Shown here: positions 24,071 through 35,040 of the stretch, piece after piece
Numbering within the stretch: position 1 is the first letter of the stretch
Layout of the letters: every line of letters begins with the position of its first letter
NCBI GenBank assembly: GCA_037951105.1
Contig: JBAMJV010007226.1
Coordinates: forward strand, 1-64,000
Reading direction: 5' to 3'
DNA: 64,000 nt
Source: Echinarachnius parma
Lineage: Eukaryota > Echinodermata > Echinoidea > Clypeasteroida > Echinarachniidae
Made by a program: the position numbers and the translations under genes
Notes under the pieces: model-generated
The model's database searches: none
Told to the model about the DNA's origin: nothing
The model's input: the letters and a program-made list of their open reading frames with translations, nothing else

Positions 24071-25940
24071 TAGACTTGAGACCAGACTAGTTTGTTTAGT
24101 TTATGTGGGCAAGTACCCAGCACGTGCAGAGTGGATGATGGTTTGTAATTGTATTATTCCGTGTATCGCTCCAGTAGGTAGCGCTTGTTCAACTTGTGCG
24201 TGTTTTATTGATTGCCCGGCATAGCAGCGAGTTCGGTTATTAGTTGTGGGGGATAGCGCGATTGCGTGTCGCACTGTGATTGGTGCGCACGATCGGACAC
24301 GGGGCTGTGATTTGCGTATGAATTAGCGCCGCGCCTAGTAACGGGACGCTGGGGTCGTTACCGCGTTTTAGGGCCAATTAGAGTTGCGCGCTGTAGTCAC
24401 ATGATAGCAGGGTGATCGGTGATTGGGCGAATTGTTGTACACTCCACAGTCTGTGATTGGTGAACGGGGTGTGTACACTGGTGAATGTGGTGATCGGGGT
24501 ATGAGAGTTGAGGCGGATTTGAGAGACAGCAGAAGCCACTAAGATCTGAATGAGAGCAGACCTGTTTAGCCACCAATTGGAGGCGTGTCTTGAGACGCGG
24601 GAAGTTCGGGGCGAACGAGTACTCTGCCATGAGAGCGAGTGTTTTCCCCTTAAATTGTTCTGCCAAGTAATCGGGCTGTAATAGCAGATTGTGCAGACGA
24701 CCGTGGAATTTAGAGACGGATTCCTCCGGGATGGCAAGCATCGGTTTTCAGCTACTCACAGGCTTCTCGAACCACAGATAGCTGTAAGTTTTGAATACGA
24801 AATTGTATGTTTTTTTGTATAACGTAATGCATAAATGAGGTGTGTTCGGAACAAATTATTATAATTGTTTTGTGCTTTGCTTGGGCTACACAAACCAAAG
24901 GTAGCTGTGAGTTTCGTATAATGACTATTTCGATTTATGAAATATATTCCATGTTAATTCCTCTCAGAGCAAGTTAGTAAATGTGTTTTGGTATGTTATA
25001 TGCACTAGCTCTAAACGATGTGCGAATATTTACAGCAAGTGGTGGTTGTATTTAAAGAAGTGAAACTATAGTTTGTAATATTACAAGTGAGACTTTGCAT
25101 CGAATATTCCGGGTACAATACAATACAATACAGTAGAGCTACTTATATAGCGCTAAATACAAATGGTTCATAGCGCTTTACATAACGTGTAATATATCGT
25201 AAACGGAAATAACGAATGATAAATTGAATATATACTACTTGGTAAATATGCATGAGTTGTAATGACAACTATTTGTTGTTCGCATATCAAATAGATACAA
25301 TGATTTTAGTTCATGAACATTCGTCATTATTTACTCATAACATTAATTTATTCCAGCAGGAAGATGCTGCTTGAGTATATATTCGCAAGTTTTATGGATG
25401 TTTTATGTTTGCAGCCGCACACGCTCAGCGGAATTTGGGCTCCAGTCAGCAGACACTGAGACACTGGCTGGACAACGACAGTCGAGGGCAACAGCGTCAC
25501 CGCGGAAAGCGACAACGACGACGGCAGGTCTTCGCACGAGACGACCGCGTGGGTCTTCGCGAGCACGACATCGCGCGCTACGGACGGGCACCGAAGTCGA
25601 ACTGGGTTCGACAAGCGATAGCGTGGGACACTTCCGCGGGTAAACCGGTATCGCGATAATACACTGGCTAATAGCCCGAACACTTGAACATTATTAATAC
25701 CAGCAGCTAGCTGAATATTTGTTTACTTTCGCTTTGACCAGCAATTATTGTACTTGATTGTAATTAAAATTCTCAACTTATTTGTTAATACTTGTGTACA
25801 TTGCGCTTGATTTATTTGTACTGTGGTATGCCGCAAACCTTTTGACATTTGCAATGAGCAACATTTAGTTGTTAGACTAAATGGTGTTCTTTTGGAGAGA
25901 AAGGCTTGTACTAAGTTCCTTAGAGTCCATATAAATAAAC
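24071..25940. other. Unassigned region with a GC-rich block
   Basis: An open minus-strand stretch at 24397-24741 (114 codons) and a GC-rich block at 25410-25640 are the only notable parts. The block lies between AG (TTTGCAG) and GT (GTAAAC) signals and is open in two plus frames and one minus frame, which is what high GC would give by chance. A short GCGCTAAATAC/TAGCGCTTTAC motif at 25130-25190 recurs in SINE-like repeats. I do not recognise any product. Confidence 0.4.
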
Positions 25941-25944
25941 GGTT

Positions 25945-26070
25945 ACAGCTCGTTATTCCGAAGGTTCGTTATTCCGAGGGTTCGTTATTCCAAAGGTCGC
26001 TATTCCTAAAATGAAATCGGGTTCGTTATTCCGAAGTTCTGTAATCCGAAAATGAAATCGGCTTGTTATA
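25945..26070 (-). repeat. GGTTCGTTATTCCGAA tandem repeats, left block
   Basis: Four to five units of TTCGTTATTCCGAAGG, interleaved with CCTAAAATGAAATCGGG. The same repeat in the opposite sense lies at 27150-27475. Confidence 0.8.
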
Positions 26071-26079
26071 ATACTTCAA

Positions 26080-26560
26080 TTTCAGATTGGCGTAGCCACG
26101 AGTAGGAAGAAAGTCAATACCCCCCCCCCCCCCCCGTCCCCCACCCTATACGACCTGCATAAACTACTTCATTAACCCCATTATTTTCCCTTAACCTTAC
26201 TATGCCACTTTACAACTATATGTATATGTTAATACAGATCCTGTATCAATGAACCCCCTTCCCTCCGTGGCTACGCCAATCCGAAATAACCATTTTTGTT
26301 TGGTGTTTTTTTTTTATCAAGCCACCCTGCCCCTTCCTCTTACTCCGTGGCTACGCCAGTCTCAAATTCAAGTTGTTTTTTTGTTTTTAATTTAGAGCTT
26401 GCAATAAGCATGCCCCTCCCCCCCCCCCCCCCCCTTTCCTCTCTGGCCAGACCAATCAAACAATTAATTTTGTTTATCTTTTAATTTGATTAAGCAATCC
26501 CCCTCCCCTCCCTCCCTTCCTTTCCTTGGATACGCCAATCTGAAATTATAGCATTATAAC
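26080..26560. repeat. Tandem repeats of a GGCTACGCCAATCTGAAAT unit with poly-C tracts
   Basis: The phrase recurs near 26090 (inverse sense), 26270, 26346, 26437 (diverged) and 26527, separated by C-rich stretches of 75-190 bp. Confidence 0.65.
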
Positions 26561-26585
26561 AAACCAGATTTAATTTTCGGATTAA

Positions 26586-27141
26586 AGGGATAGTTGAGTT
26601 TTGGTAGAGAGGGAACTAGACTACTTATTTTTTTTGTGAGGTAATGACAAACTGAGTGTAAAATTTGAAAGAGCATAATATTTAAATAATAAAATCATCT
26701 TTATTTGATCAAAATCGGTTCAGAGACGGCTGAAATATCCATAAATATAACAACTTGTAATAAACCTGGTGCCCCAGGTTTATTAGAGAAATTTGAACCA
26801 GCCGTTAAAAATTCAAAAAAATGCTTCCTCTTTTCAAAAAGTTACAAGATAGGTATTTAAATAGTTGTTCGTTATTTCTCTATCTAATCACTATTTCAAC
26901 AAAGCATCACATGCACAATATTTTATCCAAAATGGTTGAAATCGATAGAGTGTTTAGAGAGCGCCCTCTTACGTATTAACGGCTCTTTTTGAATGATAAC
27001 ATGATCTTTACTACGTCATTTGTAATTTTGTGTTCCTTTCTAGTTATAACTATTAGTTTGTAATGTAATGATGCAGGTTTTGGTTACTAAAATTCAGTTT
27101 CACCAAAACTGTACTCTCCTTACCAGAACTCAACTATCCCT
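26586..27141. mobile_element. Complete piggyBac-like MITE (556 bp, TTAA flanks)
   Basis: Termini AGGGATAGTTGAGTTTTGGTA and TACCAGAACTCAACTATCCCT are inverse over about 20 bp, and TTAA lies on both sides (26582-26585, 27142-27145), the hallmark target of piggyBac-type elements. No coding capacity, so mobilised by another element. The 5' part matches 6-537. Confidence 0.88.
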
Positions 27142-27149
27142 TTAACGAA

Positions 27150-27475
27150 CACGATTTCATTTTAGGAATAGGCGAACCTTCGAATAACGAACCTTCGGAA
27201 TAACGGATCTTCGGAATAACGAACCTTCGGAATAACGGACCTTCGGAATAACGAACCTTCGGAATAACGAACCCGATTTCATTTTAGGAATAGCGAACCT
27301 TCGGAATAACGAACCCACGGAATACCGAACCTTCGGAAAAAACGAACCTTCGGAATAATATACCTTCGGAATAAAAAACCTTCGAATAATGCAACACATG
27401 TTCGGATTAACGAACCCTCAAGTATACGAAATTTGCGTATTCGGAATAACGAACCTTCGGAATAACGAACCGCAC
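27150..27475 (+). repeat. Tandem array of CTTCGGAATAACGAAC
   Basis: About 15 units of 16-17 bp with some variants. Mirror partner of the block at 25945-26070. The TTAA MITE sits between the two arms. Confidence 0.85.
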
Positions 27476-28662
27476 CCAAATGAAAAGCTATACTGGGATG
27501 ACCACCGGAAAAGTATAATGACTCCAATTTCATGGAGTATTGGGATTTTATATAGAGTAAGATATATTGTGTCTGACAGAATATTAAAGGGAGAGATCCT
27601 CTTTTGCAAGCCAAAATTCAAAAGTTGCGAGGTTATTGTCTTCTTTGAAAGGAACTGTCATTTAATAGCATGCCTGAAAACAATTAGGGCCTGAAATCTC
27701 TTTTAGTGGAGTTATAGACCTAAAACTGATTAAACTGAGGGACGTCGGTTAATTGGGTACATACGTATTTTCGGCCGGTGAGTAAGTTTGTACACAGATT
27801 TCACGGAGTGCCAGATCGGTATGCGTGACCCCTATGTGACCCGCGCATAAGTACTAATGTGTGAGCGTTTACCAAGCAAAATACCCAAACATCGCTTAAA
27901 CTGACTACATGTAATTATATATTCTTTATTTTTTAAATCTTTTTCCGTGACATACGTTAACAAATGTCGGCTTCACAATACCTTTACTAGAATTAGTACT
28001 ATATTGTTGTAATATTAGGCTAAATCAGTTGAACTCCTTTATTGACCGATATATAGTTTAAATGGAGGGACGCATTCGTTTTTCATTCGTAGAATCCAAA
28101 TTAGAGGGCTGTTCGCTCTGATTTTTTTTTTGCGTGTTATATTGATCCCCATCCGTCAACTGAAAGCTGTTCAGACGTTTTTTAAAAGTGGACCTGTCCC
28201 TTTAATGCCTACATTTTGCCATATATGTTGTATTGTAATATTATATGGGCAGTGTCAAAGAGTGTAAAAGATGCCATTTATTTGTTACAGAAAAAAGGCT
28301 TTAAAGGGGACCACCAGGCAAAGAACAACACATAATTATATGATTTGGTATCGTTTTGTGATATCAAATAGATACCTAACAATTTGCAAAGGATTGTGTA
28401 ATTCATAAACAAAGCAATTAATTTCCACCACTTACGGAACCACTACTATTTCCTGGTTTCGTACGGGCAAAACATTTGCGAGTGTGCCAAAGCTATTCAC
28501 GCGTACGTTTGGAGACAATAGGATCCCGAGCGATTCTTTCGCTCTGGACAAAGTAGGTCTCGTAAATGCAGACCCAATAACGCATGCTTTAGAATGGTGA
28601 TGCGATTTCCAATTATATATGTTTTTGATTGAAAATGATTGAAAATGAGCAAAGAAAAATAG

Positions 28663-28733
28663 GCTTCGCCGGGAATCAACCCGAGACGTCCGGATTGCTA
28701 GACAGGTGCTCAAACCATCGAGCCACGAAGACT
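28663..28733 (-). tRNA. tRNA-like arm, Ala-type anticodon AGC (probably not functional)
   Basis: Read on the minus strand: A box TGGCTCGATGGTTTGAGCA, anticodon loop CTAGCAA, T arm CTCGGGTTGATTCCCGG with one base missing from the loop, acceptor GTCTTCG/CGAAGCC. A repeat component, not a confirmed tRNA gene. Confidence 0.5.
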
Positions 28734-28932
28734 CTTGAATGGCGGGTGTTCCCATGCAGTTTCCTCTATGTTTGAATTTAATTAATAAAAAAGCTGCATC
28801 ACTTCGCGTGATCCTGCGCCTTTCTCTAGAACAGTTGATTTAATTATCCTTGGGATTGGCCCCGTTTATATAGCTTCTGACTAATCGAGCATTGAAAAGG
28901 GTTTCATGCATGGAAACACCCGCCATTCAAGA

Positions 28933-29004
28933 GTCTTCGTGGCTCGATGGTTTGAGCACCGGTCTAGTAATCCGGAGGTCTCGGGTTCGATTCCCGGCGA
29001 AGCC
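28933..29004 (+). tRNA. tRNA-like arm, anticodon AGT (probably not functional)
   Basis: 72 bases that fold as a cloverleaf: acceptor GTCTTCG with CGAAGCC (six of seven pairs), D arm with GGCTCGATGGTTTGAGCA, anticodon loop CTAGTAA, T loop GGTTCGATTCC (perfect B box). No encoded CCA and part of a mobile palindrome. Confidence 0.55.
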
Positions 29005-29279
29005 TACCTTCTTTGCTCATTTTCAATCATTTCTAGTCAGTTTCCTTTATGTTTGAATTTATATATTTTTTTCTGGAAACATACTTTTGTGAACTTGTTG
29101 ATGGAATGGACAGATGTTACCTTTCATGTATAATAATATTATTTTGAGGTGGTGGTACACTTTAAGAATGCGGGCCAGAGTTGGTTATCGTAAGCACACA
29201 TATCCCTTGCTTGTTAGATTTCAGTGCCTTAAAGTCGGTGAAATTACTTTTCTTCAAACCTCTTGATTTAAGTAACTAA

Positions 29280-29580
29280 TACTAGTGTTTTGCCTGCCTC
29301 GTTTACTTGAATGTTCTTGAAAAACAATGCGGTTCACTCTTATTCGACAAGACAAGCAGACAAATTGCATTTGTTTAATCCACGTACAGTATTGGCACAT
29401 AAATCAATGAGACATACTGGTCCAGACGTTTGGAATTCTTTATTAATTGAAACATAATTTGCCTACAATTTACTCTTTTAAAAATGCAGTCAATCGCATT
29501 CTCATTGCAAACGTTCTTATGTAAGATATTTGTTCAATTCAGTTGTTTTGTTCCTTCATTTTAACATAGCTGTAATAAAG
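29280..29580 (+). pseudogene. LINE 3' end relic
   Basis: Reads NAVHSYSTRQADKLHLFN and HTGPDVWNSLLIE, the C-terminal HSYxTR and WNSL motifs of CR1/L2/jockey-type LINE proteins. Same strand as the relic at 23450, and might be its far end. Confidence 0.65.
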
Positions 29581-29581
29581 T

Positions 29582-30075
29582 ACGATAAATTGTATTGTAG
29601 TACTCTATATTTGTATGTGTAATTCACCATGACATGTAACGGTGCATAATGATATTGTTAATTAATTACATAGGGCATCTTTGCACCTCTCTCTCAACTC
29701 TCCGCCACTTTTCTTGTCTCTCTATGTTTCCTGTAATTTTCCTCCAGTATGGACTGTACCTTTTATCATATCTGCTACATTTCTTCCTGCTCCAGAACTT
29801 ACTCTTATCTTTATCTGTACTTGTAAAATAAATAGTGTATTCTTTTTAAAATTCCTTTTGTTGTTGTTTGTATTATCTTATAAAAGTGTAGGTATGGCAA
29901 CACTTCAAACTTCCAGCTTATATTACCAGACCTCTGTTTGTTTCTATTCTGATGTTATGACATTTATTGTTGAGACATGCAGGAATATATAATACATAAA
30001 TAAATAAATACAAAATAATACTAGTGATACCTTGATTGGAAGTTTTCATATCTATTTGACGGTGACCTTATACAG
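29582..30075. other. Intron 2, part before exon 3
   Basis: AT-rich with pyrimidine-rich stretches; nothing recognised. Confidence 0.4.
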
Positions 30076-30191
30076 GTTTGATCCGAAAGAGCACATAACC
30101 GATGGAGTTAATATCAGTATACAGAATGTGGAGGCAAATGAGAGCTCATGGAATCTGAAACCGGCTAGCGCTTTGCAGACGGATGCAGAAG
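30076..30191 (+). CDS. Exon 3: ROC domain, switch region after G1
   Basis: Reads FDPKEHITDGVNIS and then a WNLKPAS-containing stretch. The first part directly follows the P-loop helix in ROC domains, and the Thr of HITDG is a candidate G2/switch residue. Acceptor ACAG at 30072-30075, donor GTATTT at 30192, phases 2 in and 1 out, matching its neighbours. Confidence 0.8.
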
Positions 30192-30577
30192 GTATTTCTC
30201 TTTCATTTTCGTTGTTAAAGGTTTATTTCCATTCAATACAACCAAATAGGTTTATATAAGAATCACGTGATATTAGTTATTTTCTATAAAGTTTTTCAAT
30301 GAGTCTTGTGACATTTTCACGTGAAACGAATTCTGAGGAAATTTAGTAAAATGGGGAACTACGCGAATAAATTTGTAAAAAAGAATGCGAACTACGTTTA
30401 CAATAATTTCACTCAAAATTCGTGAACATTCCAGCTCATATTATCATCAGTATATTAATATGTACTTTCTGGGGGTGATCAGAAAATGTAATTATTGAAA
30501 GTGGTTCCGTTCTGAAAGAAATACATTTAACGTGAGCTTATATTAATGAATATTTTTCTTTTCATTCTTTTCAATAG

Positions 30578-30630
30578 CATTCAATGAAGATGTGGCAAAT
30601 ATTGTGATACAGAAGCTCAGGGCAATGGCG
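30578..30630 (+). CDS. Exon 4: small ROC-insert exon
   Basis: Reads FNEDVANIVIQKLRAMA after a split Ala codon, a likely amphipathic helix. Acceptor AATAG, donor GTAAGT, a near-consensus site. Phase 1 in, 0 out. It belongs to the long insert between the G1 and G3 motifs. Confidence 0.7.
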
Positions 30631-31114
30631 GTAAGTCATGTCACATATTGGTCATTCACATTTATGCCAATATTACATTGTCCTAAAAAAACATGTTTTT
30701 AAACATGCTAACTGAGAATGTAACTGATCCATATGAAAAACCGCGCTCTACAGCTGAATATCTATTCGTAACCGTTATCAGCATATTCGTTGTAGTTTGC
30801 TCCATCTATAATCGTCTTGCTAGGTTGTGTTGTATAGTTCTGTTTCCATTTAGACCTTTTATTTTCTAAATGTTGTTGATGAGTTCGTTTCTTACGGAAA
30901 TGAAAACAAACCAGAAACAAACAACAATTAATTAAAATATGTATTGCTATAGTTGTATAGACTAAGAGATAATGCTTATTTTGTCACCATATTATCATAT
31001 TGATATGAAATTCCCGACTAAAATGTGTGTTTCACAAAAACGTCCAAGCAGATTGAAAGCTAAGTAAAGAGATACATTCATAATAAATTGCATTTCGTGT
31101 TTCATTGGTTTCAG

Positions 31115-31150
31115 CTAAAGGAGACTTCAGTGAAAAGACCAAGGACCAAG
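31115..31150 (+). CDS. Exon 5: 12-codon basic exon
   Basis: Reads LKETSVKRPRTK, between acceptor TTTCAG and donor GTAATA, phase 0 on both sides. Lys/Arg-rich and similar in character to exon 6 (FKEKPLEK). Assigned by splice sites, frame and position; a microexon this short could also be chance. Confidence 0.55.
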
Positions 31151-31203
31151 GTAATATCCCTGAATTTCGTACATTTTTTCAATTCGCTTAATAATGCGTG
31201 TCC

Positions 31204-31262
31204 GCCCGTGTGTGAATGTGTGTGTGTGGTGTGTGTGGTGTGTGTGTGTGTGTGTGTTTGTG
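31204..31262 (+). repeat. GT microsatellite
   Basis: About 25 GT units with a few interruptions, in the intron after exon 5. Confidence 0.9.
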
Positions 31263-31317
31263 TACATGCGTGCAAGTACAACAGATGCTTGTCACCTTGC
31301 TTTTCCCGTCTTCCCCT

Positions 31318-32690
31318 TTTAGTAGGCTTGCTAAGGGCCAAACATAGGGTGTTGACTGCATTTTGGGGTACGATTGTTTACTTGGCACACATATTCCTTG
31401 GATCAAAAGAACAAAAATTATCCAAAGAGACACTCTGTATCTGTGCACATTAGGCATAATTTCCATATTATGCAAATTTATTCATGGAAATGGTATATTA
31501 TGTTAAAATTGTGTTTTCATTGAAATAGTTCAAGGAGAAACCACTTGAAAAAGATGATCTAGGGTATGTCAAGGCCAGTGGATCAATCTAGCAGATTATT
31601 TTAACAATTGGTGACCATCTAACTCCTCATATTCAAGATGGCCACCGGCAGGAATGTTACAATTCGCACATTTTGTGTTATTGTTGAACTCCATATCTGT
31701 ATGATATGTCTAGTAGAATCGTTATTGGGATGTCAACATCAATTGTTGACTTATCCTTGGAACAAACTAAGAAGATATTCTAAAAGAGACACGATTCCGG
31801 TATAGATTAGCCTCATTTGCCTAATTCATGTATAATGACACAGAAATGTAATTTATTATGAAATTGTCGTCTTCAATGAAATACACGAAATCTAACATTT
31901 CTGCGGCGGCCACCTTGGATTTTTGAGACAAGATGACTGTATTTAACTAACCCTAGTTCATAAATGTGCGTAAGTTTAAAAATCACTTATTTCTATAAAA
32001 GACTAGAATTTCAAATTAATATATCACATTTCTGTTCTAATGCATACATTGTGCAAATTTGCCTACTCTACATAAATAAAGTGTGCAATTTTGATGATTT
32101 TTCTTCCAAGGATGGGTCCAAATTTATTCATACAACCAAATAATTGTTGAAATAGGCACATCACTCATGTTTGTACATGATTAGTTCAAAAGTAAGACAA
32201 AATTTAACATTCCTGCCGGTGGCCATCTTTGATTTAAGGGACTAGATGGTCACGGAAGGTTAAAACTAATCTGCTAGATTGATCCACTGCCTTGATATAC
32301 GCCTAGAACATATATTTACACAGTTATTCTCTCAAGTATCTCAATAAAAAAAATACCATTTTCATAGAATATCCCATTCCCATGAATTAATTTGCATACA
32401 TTAAGGAAATAAGGCCTAATGTTCATAGATACAGTATATCTTTTTGGATTATTTTTTTTATTTTGATCCAAGGAATATAAAAACACCATTTCATAGAATA
32501 TCCCATTTTCATGAGGAAATGTGCATAAATTATGGAAATTTTACCTAATTTGCATAAATACAGAGTTTATCTTTAGATGATTTTTGCCTTATTTTGATCC
32601 AAGAAATATGTGTGCCAAGTAAACTAATCTACCCCAAAATGCAGCTACGGACTCCTTAACAAGCCTATTACTTTGGGGAAAAGTATGGGG
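31318..32690. repeat. Large palindrome (about 1.37 kb) around exon 6
   Basis: The left arm (CCCCTTTTAGTAGGCTTG, CATTTTGGGGTACGATTG, GATCAATCTAGCAGATTA, ATGGCCACCGGCAGGAATGT) reappears inverted in the right arm (32190-32690). The right arm also has a direct duplication of about 130 bp (ATAGAATATCCCATT at 32365 and 32496). Looks like a foldback element. Exon 6 lies in its left arm. Confidence 0.75.
31529..31563 (+). CDS. Exon 6: 35-bp basic exon
   Basis: Reads FKEKPLEKDDLG, between acceptor AAATAG and donor GTATGT at 31564, phase 0 in and 2 out. Joins in frame to exon 7 when the acceptor CCTCTTTAG at 38676 is used. It lies inside the left arm of a large inverted repeat, so the exon may also have a partial mirror copy in the repeat. 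Confidence 0.5.
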
Positions 32691-32961
32691 ACAGCACTTT
32701 CACTTCCATATCCACCCGCACCCAACATCTCATTCATTCCATTTTTGTCCCCTCGTTCTTTTTTTTGTTCTTTTGGTATAGTTTGTAACGTATTAAAACA
32801 ATTTCCAGGGACCATCATTTCCTCAAGCGTCGCTTACTATGGTGGTCCCGTACATAATCACTGATGTTAATATTAGAATTTCGATTTTACTGTATTGAAA
32901 GATGCTTATTATATATATCCATTAATATTATAAACTGACTGTATTAGTATGTTAATCAATC

Positions 32962-33190
32962 CTGGGCCCCGTTGCAGAAAGAGTTACGATTGATCGTAAG
33001 TCCCAAAATTGATCGTAAATGGCCTTAGTGTTCCTAACTTACGATCAATCCAAAATTTACGATCAATCCTGTTGCAGAAAGAAGTTACGATTGATATTGA
33101 TCGTAACTATTGGTCGTAAATTTTAAAACTGATCGTAACTTTACGATATAAAAAAGGTGCTTTATCTTTACGATCAATCCTAGAAGGGGA
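32962..33190. repeat. TTACGATCAATC foldback repeat, copy 1
   Basis: GGGCCCCGTTGCAGAAAGAG is followed by several TTACGATCAATC motifs in both senses. A matching inverse end (TTTCTGCCACGGGGCC) lies at 38330-38432, so these could be two short elements or the two ends of one 5.5-kb insertion. Confidence 0.55.
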
Positions 33191-33191
33191 T

Positions 33192-33236
<45 letters not shown>
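33192..33236 (+). repeat. CA microsatellite
   Basis: About 21 CA units without interruption. Confidence 0.9.
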
Positions 33237-33237
<1 letters not shown>

Positions 33238-33395
33238 CAGCCTCTTGTCTACACCGGCAAACCTGTCAACAGTGATCACTAAACTGATAAATAAAAAATG
33301 GTATTAATCTATTTGTAGAGGGCACCTAATTACAGTGGCAACTCTTCTTGTTACTCTTCAGGGGTCATTATACGGTACTAAGGTTTGACTATATT

Positions 33396-34329
33396 CAGGG
33401 GCGTCGATCCTGGGGGGCAAGGGGGGCGGTCGCCCCACCAATGAAAATATTGGAGGGCGAACATATAATTTCGCCCCCCCCCCCCCCCCCAATAATTCCG
33501 AAAATGAGGCAGACAAAAATTGAGTGATATAATGCCAAAGAGTGAAAAGACACATTTATCAATAATTAATCTTCAAAATAGCTGGGTTTTATTTAAGTTT
33601 AAAAAGGACTATAAATCTCAGTTTTGCCGCGCGCTTCGCGCGCATACAGTTTCTCATATTGCAAGTTTCATTTTGGTTGTGGGAACTCACATTTCGAAAT
33701 GTGTTGGGCAGTGTAATTTCTCAAACGCACACCTCAAACGAAGTTTATTAAACCCTCATCTATAGCACGCCGTCACATAAAATAAAATAATCTGAAATAG
33801 TAAATGCAGTCAATTCGGTCCTTATGCACTGAACGCAAATCGAATCGGAATATCATGTCCCCCACATTTGAAAGTGGAGGAGATTGTCCCCCTCTCTTTG
33901 TCATTATGTATATTTGGTTCCGTACTTATAGACTTCATATAATGTGAAATTTATGTCTTAGGTGTGCACCAAATCGCACAATTTCACGCCCAAAAAAACA
34001 AAGCTCCCTACTGTGGGAGGGGGACACCCCCTCCCACACCCTCCCCCGCTTTGTCGCTTCACTTCCTCGCAATGTCTCCCCTCCACTTTGGAGGAGTTGT
34101 TGACACCCTAGAGTATATCGATAGCTCTATAGTATACTGGATCACGTGTCTCCAAATGTGGGTGTCCCCAAAGTCAGGTCTTCGAGCCATCAAGACACTG
34201 AGCGCATAATAACATTTTCGGGCATGCCAAATGTGGGGTTTTAGCTCTCTCAGTGGTCACTCTCGAAAAAAAATTCAAATTTCGCCCCCCCCCCCCCCCC
34301 CCAATCGCAAAAACGGATCGACGCCCCTG
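33396..34329. mobile_element. hAT-like non-autonomous element, 934 bp
   Basis: Termini CAGGGGCGTCGATCC and GGATCGACGCCCCTG are exact inverses, flanked by the 8-bp duplication ACTATATT (33388-33395 and 34330-34337), as for hAT elements. Poly-C runs lie just inside both ends. No transposase frame. Confidence 0.88.
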
Positions 34330-34694
34330 ACTATATTAAACCGTAAAGGCCTGTATAGAAACAAAGGGTAATGCTATACTTGACTGAGAATGAAATAGCC
34401 AACAAAGTGCATGTATTTATATTCTTTAAATTTGTAATCCAAAAAGAATACACAATTAACACATGACTTTTGATTCATTCCATCAAATAGAATGTTATCA
34501 TTTTGCAGTGAAATGAATATATTCCCTAATGATTATGCCAGTCCTTTTTTCCAAGATGAATTCATACTAATACATAGCAAGAATACTGGGGTATGTAGAG
34601 CACTATTTGGATGCCAATTATATATTATAATCAGGAGCAGTTAGAAACCGATACAATAGTCTTGTGCACCATATCAACTATCCAGGGAGAATAT

Positions 34695-35040
34695 TGAATA
34701 ATAATAATAATAATGGTGGCTACTTAAATATAGCGCATGTTCTGTCTTTCGACGCTTGCGGTGCAACACTTTAACCCGGTCATCGGATACATGCACTCAA
34801 TTCAGCACACAAAGTGCACATTGTCCAATCCCTGGGGAGCATTCCAGCTAGGTGCACAAAGTGCTACGTAACTCCTCTCCATCCTTCCAGGTGCCCATTT
34901 ATATATCTGGGTCGGGAGCAGCAAATGTGGATAATGTTCTTGCTGAAGGAAAATCGCGATGGGCATACGTACCTTGGGTTCGAACTCAGGACCTCACATT
35001 AGAAGGCACGCGCTCTACCAATCTCGCCACGTCTTGCCAA
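34695..35040 (-). mobile_element. tRNA-derived SINE with ATT tail
   Basis: Minus strand from 35040: A box TGGCGAGATTGGTAGAGCG, B box GAGTTCGAACCC, a body of about 270 bp, and an (ATT)n tail at 34697-34711. About 340 bp in all. Confidence 0.75.

Larger units (their letters stand above)
28626..29036. mobile_element. Palindromic element with tRNA-like arms, copy A
   Basis: Two tRNA-like units face outward from a 199-bp spacer. The arms extend beyond the tRNA part (GATTGAAAATGAGCAAAG left, CTTTGCTCATTTTCAATC right), and the spacer also starts and ends with inverse CTTGAATGGCGGGTGTT. The spacer middle (TATAGCTTCTGACTAATCGAGCA) is shared with copy B at 50990-51336. Confidence 0.8.
28305..29161. 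mobile_element. Second TTAA-type MITE, interrupted copy
   Basis: Ends AGGGGACCACC and GGTGGTACACT with TTAA at 28301-28304 and 29162-29165. Colinear with the uninterrupted inverted copy at 46764-47202, except that about 430 bp carrying two tRNA-like arms has been added between 28614 and 29062. Confidence 0.85.

Noticed and set aside
24397..24741. A 114-codon minus-strand frame as a gene
   Set aside because: No recognisable domain, no supporting splice sites, and an overlapping frame of similar length in another phase.
28933..29004. Functional tRNA gene
   Set aside because: Good cloverleaf, but it is one arm of a mobile palindrome with a matching degenerate arm opposite, and the anticodon differs between arms.
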